From CAXSEF01 sp050920955 (GTDB lineage Bacteria; Pseudomonadota; Alphaproteobacteria; Acetobacterales; Acetobacteraceae), in contig JBPBQS010000068.1 in the NCBI GenBank assembly GCA_050920955.1, positions 1 to 7,108 of the forward strand: DNA of 7,108 bases, in the 5' to 3' direction. Below the pieces are notes generated by a model. It was given only the letters and a program-made list of their open reading frames with translations. It made no database searches and was not told the origin of the DNA. Both the position numbers and the translations under genes were made by a program. The stretch's first letter is position 1. Each line of letters starts with the position of its first letter. Shown here one piece after another: positions 1 to 5,442 of the stretch.

Positions 1-1
1 G

Positions 2-1312
2 GAGGCCCGCTCCCTTGTCCGCCTGGCCGTGCCGCTGGTCATCGGGCAGCTCTCGGCGATGGGCATGCAGGTCGTCGACAACGTGCTCGCGGGGCACCTC
101 GGAGCGTCGGTGCTGGGCGCCACGTCGTTGGGGGGCAACGTGTTCGCGCTCGCGCTGGTCGCGGTCACGGGGGTGATGATGGCGCTGCCGCCCAGCGTCG
201 CGCAGCTGCACGGCGAGGGGCGCGCGCGCGAGGTGGGGGCGCTGTTCCGCCAGGCGCTGTGGCTGGCGCTGGGGCTCGGCTTGATGCTGCAGCAGGCGGT
301 GTGGTGGGGCGGGCCGGCGCTCGTGGGCGCCTCGGGCGTGGCGCCGGAGCTGGTGGCGGGGGCCGGCGGGTTCCTGCGCGCGGTCAGCCTCGGCGTGCCG
401 GCGCTGGCGCTGCTGCTGGCGTGCCGCGGGCTGTCGGACGGGCTGGGGATGACGCTGCCGGGCATGGTCGCGGGGCTGCTCGGGCTGCTGGTGCTGGCGC
501 CGGTGGGGTTCGTGCTGATGTACGGCGGGCTCGGGGTGCCGGGGATGGGCGCCGTGGGCAGCGGGCTCGCGACGGCGGCGGTGCTGTGGGGGGAGGCGCT
601 CGGGCTCGCGGCGTACCTGCGGCTGAGCCCGCGGTTCCGCGGGCTGGGGTGGGGCGCGGGGCGGCGGGGGCCGGACGCGGCGCTGCTCGGCGGGCTGGTG
701 CGGCTGGGGGCGCCGATCGCTGTGGGCCTGCTGCTGGAGGTGGGGCTGTTCACGACGGCGGGGCTGGTGATCGGGGGGTTCGGGGCGTCGGTGGTGGCGG
801 GGCACCAGCTCGCGCTCAACGTGGCCGGCGTCGCGTTCATGGTGCCGCTGGGCATCGCGATGGCGATCACCGTGCGGGTGGGCGCGGCCGTGGGGCGGGG
901 CGATCCGCGGGGGGCGCGGCGGGCAGGGCTGGTGGGGGTCGGGCTGACGCTGGTGACGCAGGCGGTGTCGTGCGCGGTGATCGCGCTGTTCCCGGGGGCG
1001 CTGATCGCGGCCTACACGCAGGACGCGGCGGTGGCGGCGAGTGCCGGGCCGCTGCTGCGTCTCGCGTGCGTGTTCCAGTTCTCCGACGGCGTGCAGGTGG
1101 CGTCGGGCGGGGCGCTGCGCGGGCTGAAGGACACGCGGGTGCCGATGGCGATCTCGGCGCTGAGCTACTGGGCGGTGGGGATGCCGGTCGGGCTGCTGCT
1201 GGCGTTCCCCGGGGGGATGCGGGCGCAGGGCATGTGGGTCGGCATCATCGCGGGGCTGAGCTGCGCGGCGGTGTGCCTGTTCGCGCGGTTCAGGGCGCGG
1301 TCGGGGCGCTGA
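2..1312 (+). CDS. MATE-family multidrug/Na+(H+) antiporter, 5' end cut by window edge
   Basis: Inner-membrane exporter of the MATE (NorM-like) family, which expels cationic drugs and other toxic compounds in exchange for Na+ or H+. The frame is open to the left edge, so the true start lies upstream; 436 residues are visible against roughly 440-470 usual, so only a short N-terminus is missing. The first visible helix (PLVIGQLSAMGMQVVDNVLAGHLGA, written here in two parts: PLVIGQLSAMGMQ then VVDNVLAGHLGA) is the typical MATE helix 1. Further family marks are ALPPSVAQLHGEGR after helix 2 and the GLSDGLGMTLPGM loop in the first half. The second half repeats the same helix pattern (GAPIAVGLLLEVGLF, then AGHQLALNVAGVAF), as expected for two six-helix halves. 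A GTG at 29 is an internal valine, not the start. The gene converges on the GntR regulator and ends in an AT-rich hairpin repeat. The substrate cannot be predicted, and nothing ties it functionally to the oxidation genes. Confidence 0.9.
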   Translation, partial: EARSLVRLAVPLVIGQLSAMGMQVVDNVLAGHLGASVLGATSLGGNVFALALVAVTGVMMALPPSVAQLHGEGRAREVGALFRQALWLALGLGLMLQQAVWWGGPALVGASGVAPELVAGAGGFLRAVSLGVPALALLLACRGLSDGLGMTLPGMVAGLLGLLVLAPVGFVLMYGGLGVPGMGAVGSGLATAAVLWGEALGLAAYLRLSPRFRGLGWGAGRRGPDAALLGGLVRLGAPIAVGLLLEVGLFTTAGLVIGGFGASVVAGHQLALNVAGVAFMVPLGIAMAITVRVGAAVGRGDPRGARRAGLVGVGLTLVTQAVSCAVIALFPGALIAAYTQDAAVAASAGPLLRLACVFQFSDGVQVASGGALRGLKDTRVPMAISALSYWAVGMPVGLLLAFPGGMRAQGMWVGIIAGLSCAAVCLFARFRARSGR

Positions 1313-1363
1313 AGGAAGCAAGCAGTTCTTTCTTGAAAGAAAGAACCAAAGAACTTTGCACAC
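1313..1363 (+). repeat. AT-rich gene-end repeat, copy 1 (follows MATE gene)
   Basis: This AT-rich island begins directly after the MATE stop codon. Its order is AGGAAGCAAG (1313-1322), a hairpin, then CAAAGAACTTTGCACAC (1347-1363). The same order of blocks occurs in reverse complement at 1398-1451, after the stop of the converging gene. I recall similar AGGAAGCAAG-type repeats downstream of genes in acetic acid bacteria, but I cannot verify this here. It probably serves as a transcription terminator or mRNA 3'-end element. Confidence 0.75.
1325..1346 (+). terminator. Hairpin in repeat copy 1, likely MATE terminator
   Basis: GTTCTTTCT pairs with AGAAAGAAC (9 bp) around a TGAA loop. It lies 12 nt after the MATE stop. 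No clean T-run follows on the + strand, so it is not a textbook intrinsic terminator. A second small dyad, CAAAG-AA-CTTTG, lies just downstream at 1347-1358. Confidence 0.5.
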
Positions 1364-1397
1364 TGGGCCTGTGCCCGCCGGGGTAGGCCAGGATCTT

Positions 1398-1451
1398 GTG
1401 TGCAGAGTCTTTTTGCTTCTTTTTCTTCAGAAAAAGAAGGCCTTGCTTCCT
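1398..1451 (-). repeat. AT-rich gene-end repeat, copy 2 (follows GntR gene)
   Basis: Read on the - strand, this copy starts 2 nt after the TAG of the regulator. It carries AGGAAGCAAG (complement of 1442-1451), a hairpin, and a CAAAAAGACTCTGCACAC end that matches the end of copy 1 with a few changes. The outer blocks AGGAAGCAAG and TGCACAC are identical in the two copies. The hairpin arms differ in sequence but keep their complementarity, which points to selection on the fold. About 34 nt of GC-rich sequence separates the copies. Confidence 0.75.
1416..1439 (-). terminator. Hairpin in repeat copy 2, likely regulator terminator
   Basis: On the + strand CTTCTTTTTCT (1416-1426) is perfectly complementary to AGAAAAAGAAG (1429-1439): 11 bp around two bases, realistically 10 bp with a 4-nt loop. 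Because it is symmetrical it could stop transcription from either side of the convergent pair. Confidence 0.5.
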
Positions 1452-1453
1452 TT

Positions 1454-2227
1454 CTACGGCTCCGTGCCCGCGCCGATGCGGCCGTTGCCGAGGCGTCGGA
1501 GCGAGACGTCGAGGCGCTCGTCGGCGGCGCGGATCTCGCGCAGGGCTCCGTGGGTGAAGCTGATGTGGCGCGCGGCGGCGTCGCGGGCGGCCACGGGGTC
1601 GCGGGCGACGATGGCGTCGAGGATGGCGTGGTGCTGCTCGCGCAGGAGGCCGCGTACGGCGGGCTGCGCGAACAGGCGCTCGCGGCTGTAGAACACGCCG
1701 GAGCGCAGCATGCCGGAGAGGGTGCGCATGATGTGCAGCAGCACGAGGTTGTGGGTGGCCTCGTAGAGCGCGACGTGGAAGTCGGCGTCGGCGGCGGCCT
1801 CCTCGACGGGGTCGGGGCTGGCGTGGGCCTGGTCGATGCGGCGGATGCAGGCGGCGAGGGCGTCGAGGTCGACGCCGGTGGCGCGGCGGGCGGCCATCTC
1901 GCCGGCGGGGCCCTCGATGGCCTCGCGGAACTCCAGGTAGTCGTAGGTGGTCTCGAGGCGGGTGCCGAGGAGTGCGGCGAGCGGGTCGGCGAGGCTCGCG
2001 CCGATGCGGGCGACGTGGGTGGCGCCGCCGCGCTCGGCGCAGAGCAGGCCCTTCTCCTCGAGGAGGCGGACGCCCTCGCGCAGGGTGGGGCGGGAGACGC
2101 CGATGCGCTCGGCCAGCTCGCGCTCGGGGAGGAGCTGCTCGCCCGGGCGCAGCGAGCCCTCCAGGATCAGCGCCTCGATGCGCGCGGCGACCATCTCGGC
2201 CGCGGGGCGTGCCCTGCCCTCAGACAT
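1454..2227 (-). CDS. GntR-family transcriptional regulator, FadR/FCD subfamily
   Basis: Cytoplasmic DNA-binding regulator, 257 aa, the usual length for the FadR subfamily. An N-terminal winged helix-turn-helix spans about residues 8-75, with LLPERELAERIGVSRPTLRE as the recognition region. The C-terminal FCD domain covers about 95-230. The family metal/carboxylate-binding ligands appear in the right order: Asp147 and His151 (DADFHVAL), His199 or His200 (REQHHAIL) and His221 (AARHISF). The stretch HNLVLLHIMRTL resembles LldR/PdhR-type proteins, which respond to small organic acids such as lactate, pyruvate or glycolate. The ATG at 2227 is preceded by CGCCGCG with no Shine-Dalgarno, and an in-frame TAG upstream excludes an earlier start; translation may rely on coupling to the leader ORF. 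It diverges from the oxidation genes, and the intergenic dyad is a natural operator for self-control and for control of those genes. The ligand is inferred from the family only. Confidence 0.9.
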   Translation of the reverse strand: MSEGRARPAAEMVAARIEALILEGSLRPGEQLLPERELAERIGVSRPTLREGVRLLEEKGLLCAERGGATHVARIGASLADPLAALLGTRLETTYDYLEFREAIEGPAGEMAARRATGVDLDALAACIRRIDQAHASPDPVEEAAADADFHVALYEATHNLVLLHIMRTLSGMLRSGVFYSRERLFAQPAVRGLLREQHHAILDAIVARDPVAARDAAARHISFTHGALREIRAADERLDVSLRRLGNGRIGAGTEP

Positions 2228-2285
2228 CGCGGCGCGGGGGCGAGGGCGCTCGCGACACGGCGGGCGGGCCGTAACCGGCTACCAT
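2220..2285 (-). CDS. Possible 21-aa leader ORF overlapping the regulator start
   Basis: On the - strand an ATG at 2285-2283 is preceded by AAGAGG with a 7-nt spacer, a much better ribosome site than the regulator itself has. The frame runs 21 codons (begins MVAGYGPPAV, proline- and arginine-rich later) and stops at TGA 2222-2220, overlapping the regulator ATG (2227-2225) by 8 nt. Such an arrangement allows translational coupling. No homologue is known to me; it may be chance in GC-rich DNA. Confidence 0.3.
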   Translation of the reverse strand: MVAGYGPPAVSRAPSPPRRDV

Positions 2286-2296
2286 GCGGAAACCTC

Positions 2297-2344
2297 TTGA
2301 CGGGGTTGGTCAATGGAGTTGACCATCATTTCGATAAGGGTCAA
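2297..2344. promoter_or_regulatory. Four-half-site operator array in divergent intergenic region
   Basis: Half-sites alternate in direction: TTGAC at 2297-2301, GGTCAA at 2308-2313, TTGACC at 2319-2324 and GGTCAA at 2339-2344. Their centres are 11, 11 and 20 bp apart, close to one, one and two helical turns. The core is a perfect inverted repeat, TGGTCAA (2307-2313) and TTGACCA (2319-2325), around TGGAG. FadR-subfamily operators commonly contain TGGT...ACCA, although usually with a shorter centre than here. The obvious ligand is the adjacent GntR regulator. I see no convincing -35/-10 pair; GATAAG at 2333-2338 is only a weak -10 candidate for the + strand. Confidence 0.55.
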
Positions 2345-2370
2345 GTCGCCTCGGGCGGCTGGGGGAAACG

Positions 2371-2907
2371 ATGCGGGGACAGAATGTCCTGCGGATGCCC
2401 TTGCGGGGGCACCAGGCGGCGCCTGCCCGGAGCTTGGCGGGCGCGGCGCGATTGCAAGCCGGCGGCGGTCTGCGAGCCCTGGCGTGGCTGTGCGCGGCGG
2501 CGGGTGCCGCGGCGTGCTGCGGCACGGCGCTGGCGGCGGACGGGGCGGGCGTCGAGGTGTCGGGCGCCTGGGTGGCGGCGCAGGCGGACGCGGGCGCGGA
2601 TGTCGCGCTGTCGATGACGATCCTCAACCGGGCGGCGGAGGCCGACGCGCTGCTGCGGGTGCGCTGCCCGGTCGCGACGCTGACCGAGCAACGCGTCGTG
2701 GACCGGGGCGAGGGGCCGCCCACGCCGCGCGAGGTGCGCGCGCTGCCGGTCGCGGCGGGCGGGCCGACCGTGCTGGGCACGGACACGGCCTACATCATGC
2801 TGCTGCAGACGGCGAAGGCGCTGCCGCAGGGGGGCAGCTTCGGCTGCACGATGACCTTCCGCAACGCCGGCGCCGTGGCGGTCACGGTCCAGGTCCGGCC
2901 GTCCTAG
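2371..2907 (+). CDS. Secreted PCuAC-fold (copper-chaperone-like) protein with degenerate metal site
   Basis: This 178-aa protein has a long basic N-region and a hydrophobic segment (about 36-56, ending GTALAA), so a signal peptide cleaved near residue 55-56 is likely. The mature part follows the periplasmic copper chaperone PCu(A)C pattern: SGAWVAA near 64-70, MTILNRAAEADALL (82-95), LPVAAGG (125-131), YIMLL (141-145), LPQGG (151-155), MTFRNAGAVAVTVQV (161-175). In that family copper is bound by His-x-Met pairs; here the first His position reads Thr105 (TLTEQ), the HxM motif reads Tyr-Ile-Met (141-143), and the methionines between are absent. Cys99 and Cys159 are unusual and might form a disulfide. 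ATG 2371 has GGGGGA at 2361-2366; ATG 2395 would give a shorter signal peptide. It lies just upstream of the quinoprotein gene. Copper delivery is doubtful; binding another ligand or assisting the dehydrogenase is speculation. Confidence 0.7.
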   Translation: MRGQNVLRMPLRGHQAAPARSLAGAARLQAGGGLRALAWLCAAAGAAACCGTALAADGAGVEVSGAWVAAQADAGADVALSMTILNRAAEADALLRVRCPVATLTEQRVVDRGEGPPTPREVRALPVAAGGPTVLGTDTAYIMLLQTAKALPQGGSFGCTMTFRNAGAVAVTVQVRPS

Positions 2908-2913
2908 TTCCAC

Positions 2914-2938
2914 CGGCCCCGGGGCGCGTCCGGGGCCG
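2914..2938 (+). terminator. GC-rich hairpin between PCuAC-like and dehydrogenase genes
   Basis: CGGCCCCGG (2914-2922) pairs perfectly with CCGGGGCCG (2930-2938) around a 7-nt loop, 6 nt after the stop codon. No T-run follows, so it may be a weak or factor-aided terminator, an attenuator, or an mRNA-stability element separating the two messages. Confidence 0.45.
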
Positions 2939-2988
2939 TGCCTGAACCGCGTGCGAGCCGGGGCAACCGGCCGTGCGCCTCACACCAC

Positions 2989-2994
2989 AGGGAA
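2989..2994 (+). promoter_or_regulatory. Ribosome binding site that sets the dehydrogenase start
   Basis: AGGGAA lies 6 nt before ATG 3001. It supports this ATG over the in-frame GTG at 2938, which sits inside the GC-rich hairpin and would add 21 residues ahead of the signal peptide. Confidence 0.75.
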
Positions 2995-3000
2995 ACGTCC

Positions 3001-4794
3001 ATGACCGGAAGCCTCGCCACGAGATCGCGTGCCGCCCTGCCCGTCCCCGCCCTGCTCATGGGCACGGCGCTCGCGGCGCTGCTGGCCTTGCCGGTGCGCG
3101 CGATGGAGACCGTCGACCAGCAGGCGCTGCAGTCGGCCGACGAGAACGACGCGGACTGGCTGACGTACGGCAAGGACCTGTCGGCGCACCGGTTCACGCG
3201 GCTGAACCAGGTGAACAAGGAGACGGTGAAGCACCTGCACGTCGCGTGGACCATGCAGCTCGGCGGCGTGGAGGGCGGCGGCATCTGGTCGCACGGCGGG
3301 CTGGAGGGCACGCCGATGGTCAAGGACGGGCTGATGTACGTCACCGACGGGTGGGGCTCGATCTACAAGATCGACACGCACGGCGGGCACGGCACGCTGC
3401 TGTGGAAGATGGACCCCAAGACCGACCACGACTGGGCGGGCGCGGTGGCATGCTGCGGCGTGGACAACCGGGGCGTTGCGCTGTGGCAGGGCATGGTGAT
3501 CTCGCACACGCTGGACGGGCGGCTGCTGGCGACCGACGCGATGACGGGCAAGATCGCGTGGCAGCGCCAGGTGGCCAATCCCGACAAGAGCGAGGCGGTG
3601 ACGGGCGCGCCGCTGGTGATCAACAACATGGCGATCACCGGGGTGGCGGGCGGCGAGTACGGCATACGCGGCTGGATCGCGGCGACGGACCTGACGACGC
3701 ACAAGGAGCTGTGGCGGACCTACACGATCCCGGCCAAGGGCGAGCCGGGCATCGAGACCTGGAAGGACGACCACGACGCGGCCGCGACCGGGGGCGGGGC
3801 GACCTGGGTGACGGGGACGTACGATCCGGCGACGAACACGCTGTTCTGGGGCGTGGGCAACCCCGGGCCGGACTGGGATCACCAGTTCCGGCCGGGCGAC
3901 AACCTGTACTCGGACAGCACGCTGGCGCTGGACGCGACGACGGGCAAGCTGAAGTGGTACTACCAGTACACGCCCAACGACGCGTTCGACTACGACGGCG
4001 TGTCGGAGAGCGTGCTGATCGACGTGCCCGGGCCGCAGGGCGTGCGCAAGCTGACGGTGTCAGCCGAGCGCAACGGTTTCGCCTACGCACTGGATCGCGA
4101 CACGGGCAAGTTCGTGTGGGGCACGCAGTTCGTCGACAAGGCGAACTGGACCAAGGGGCTGAACCCGCAGACCGGCAAGCCGCTGGAGTACGACCCGGCG
4201 CTCGACGTGCAGGTGTACCAGGCGGCGGTGACGCCGAACCGCGAGACCGGGGTGAGCATGATCTGCCCGGGCTCCATGGGCGGCAAGAACTGGCCGCCGA
4301 CGGCGTACAACCCGGACCAGAAGCTCTGGTACATCCCGGTGATCGAGAGCTGCAACCGCATCACCACCAAGCCAGCGCCGGAGCACGCGGCGCTGAAGGC
4401 GGGCGAGGGGTTCACCGGCGGCGGGCCGACCGACCCCGAGCGCATCACCGGGAGCGTGGCCGCGATCGACGTCGAGACGGGCAAGATGGTGGCCAAGCAC
4501 CCGACGCCGTTCCCGATGCTGGGCGGCATGCTGGCGACGCCGGAGCTGGTGTTCACCGGGGCGCCGGACGGCAACGTCATGGCGCTCGACGCCAAGACGC
4601 TGGAGCCGGTGTGGAACTTCCAGACCGGGGCCGGGGTGAACGCGCCGCCGATGGCGTTCTCGGTGGACGGCAAGGAGTACATCGCGCTGCTCGTCGGGCT
4701 CGGGGGCGCGTGGGACAAGTGGTACGTGGACGGCACGCCGGAGCTGAAGTCGCTGCAGCCCGGCTCGACGCTCTACGTCTTCGCGGTGGACTGA
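3001..4794 (+). CDS. PQQ-dependent alcohol dehydrogenase, methanol/ethanol family, lanthanide-type active site
   Basis: Periplasmic quinoprotein of 597 aa that oxidises primary alcohols to aldehydes with pyrroloquinoline quinone, passing electrons to a soluble cytochrome c. The signal peptide is residues 1-34 (cleavage after PVRA). The eight-bladed propeller follows without a C-terminal haem domain, so it is a type I enzyme. Visible active-site residues are the vicinal disulfide Cys151-Cys152 (VACCGV), metal ligand Glu219 (GGEYGIRG), Trp269 stacking on PQQ (GGGATWVTG), metal ligand Asn287 (GVGNPGP), catalytic Asp330 (PNDAFDYDGV) and Arg357 (AERNGF). Asp332, two residues after the catalytic Asp, is the extra ligand typical of lanthanide enzymes (XoxF, PedH/ExaF); calcium enzymes have Ala or Ser there. 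Repeated blade motifs such as ALDATTGKLKWY, AIDVETGKM and ALDAKTLEPVW are present. The cytochrome gene starts 3 nt after its stop, so the two are co-transcribed. The substrate (methanol, ethanol or longer) cannot be fixed from sequence, so I give no gene symbol. Confidence 0.95.
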   Translation: MTGSLATRSRAALPVPALLMGTALAALLALPVRAMETVDQQALQSADENDADWLTYGKDLSAHRFTRLNQVNKETVKHLHVAWTMQLGGVEGGGIWSHGGLEGTPMVKDGLMYVTDGWGSIYKIDTHGGHGTLLWKMDPKTDHDWAGAVACCGVDNRGVALWQGMVISHTLDGRLLATDAMTGKIAWQRQVANPDKSEAVTGAPLVINNMAITGVAGGEYGIRGWIAATDLTTHKELWRTYTIPAKGEPGIETWKDDHDAAATGGGATWVTGTYDPATNTLFWGVGNPGPDWDHQFRPGDNLYSDSTLALDATTGKLKWYYQYTPNDAFDYDGVSESVLIDVPGPQGVRKLTVSAERNGFAYALDRDTGKFVWGTQFVDKANWTKGLNPQTGKPLEYDPALDVQVYQAAVTPNRETGVSMICPGSMGGKNWPPTAYNPDQKLWYIPVIESCNRITTKPAPEHAALKAGEGFTGGGPTDPERITGSVAAIDVETGKMVAKHPTPFPMLGGMLATPELVFTGAPDGNVMALDAKTLEPVWNFQTGAGVNAPPMAFSVDGKEYIALLVGLGGAWDKWYVDGTPELKSLQPGSTLYVFAVD

Positions 4795-4797
4795 GGG

Positions 4798-5442
4798 GTG
4801 CGGCTGCTGCCGGCGGTGGTGCTGCTGGGCCTGGCGCTGGCGTGGGCGCCGGCGCCAGGGCGGGCGGCGCAGGACGGGCCGGGGGTGGCCGCGTCCGGCC
4901 TGGGCAAGGCGACGTTCCGCGGGGCGAACTGCGTGGGCTGCCACAAGTGGTTCGGCGGCGGCGGCGGCGGGTACGGCGGGCCCGCCGCCAACCTGCGCGA
5001 GACGGCGCTGACGCGCGAGCAGATCGTCGAGACGGTGAGCTGCGGGCGGCCGGGCACGGGCATGCCCTACTTCAGGGAGGACGCCTACGCCGACGGCGGC
5101 TGCTACGGGCTGAAGGCGGCGGACCTCGACGAGGCGAGCCGGCCCCTGCCCGGCGACCACTTCCTCCAGCCGCGCGAGATCAGCGCCGTCGCCGACTTCG
5201 TGGTGCGCAGCATCAAGGGGCGCGGGCCGCCCACGCTGGAGGAGTGCCAGGCGTTCTTCGGCGAGGCGACGCATCTGTGCGCGAGCTTCCCGCCGGCGGC
5301 GGGTGGGGCGGCGTCCGCCTCGGCCGGGGAGCGAGGGCCTGCCGAGGTGGAGGCCGCGCCGGACGCCAATGCCGCGCCAGGCGGCCATGGGCGCCTCGCG
5401 ATCGAGACGGCGCCGGATGCGAACGCGCCGGGGGCGAAATGA
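4798..5442 (+). CDS. Secreted monohaem cytochrome c, predicted electron acceptor of the quinoprotein
   Basis: This 214-aa periplasmic cytochrome c takes electrons from the upstream dehydrogenase, by position and family analogy with XoxG/MxaG-type partners. Signal peptide is about residues 1-23 (LLPAVVLLGLALAW, then GRAA). One haem site, Cys45-Val-Gly-Cys48-His49, is followed by a run of six glycines (53-58); Met89 in GRPGTGMPYF is the probable sixth haem ligand. Four further cysteines (82, 102, 150, 161) could form two disulfides. Residues after about 165 are a low-complexity Ala/Pro/Glu tail with two copies of an E-(A/T)-APDANA motif (186-192 and 204-210). The start is GTG 4798, 3 nt after the dehydrogenase stop, with GGTGGA at 4784-4789 as a modest ribosome site. 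The stop TGA overlaps the next ATG (ATGA). Haem attachment is certain from the motif; the partner is inferred. Confidence 0.88.
   Translation: MRLLPAVVLLGLALAWAPAPGRAAQDGPGVAASGLGKATFRGANCVGCHKWFGGGGGGYGGPAANLRETALTREQIVETVSCGRPGTGMPYFREDAYADGGCYGLKAADLDEASRPLPGDHFLQPREISAVADFVVRSIKGRGPPTLEECQAFFGEATHLCASFPPAAGGAASASAGERGPAEVEAAPDANAAPGGHGRLAIETAPDANAPGAK

Noticed and set aside
259..1386. 375-codon + strand frame overlapping the MATE gene
   Set aside because: Gly/Ala/Arg-only shadow frame of the membrane protein.
1313..1451. Insertion-sequence remnant or transposon ends suggested by the inverted repeats
   Set aside because: Only about 34 nt lies between the copies, no transposase or target duplication is visible, and each copy is tied to a stop codon.
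2297..2338. Sigma-70 promoter built from TTGACG or TTGACC with GATAAG
   Set aside because: No pairing gives an acceptable 16-18 bp spacer; the TTGAC elements are better explained as operator half-sites.
1400..2617. 405-codon + strand open frame across the regulator and intergenic region
   Set aside because: Complement of a well-supported FCD regulator; composition is Gly/Ala/Val/Asp shadow and it would run through the divergent promoter region.
4060..5388. 442-codon open frame on the - strand
   Set aside because: Antisense to the dehydrogenase and cytochrome, rich in Arg, Pro and His without motifs; expected by chance at this GC content.
2973..5438. Long + strand open frame upstream of, and continuous with, the 212-aa secreted protein
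   Set aside because: It is the third-position GC shadow of the dehydrogenase and cytochrome genes: arginine/glycine/alanine-rich with no domain. Only the part from ATG 5439 is coding.
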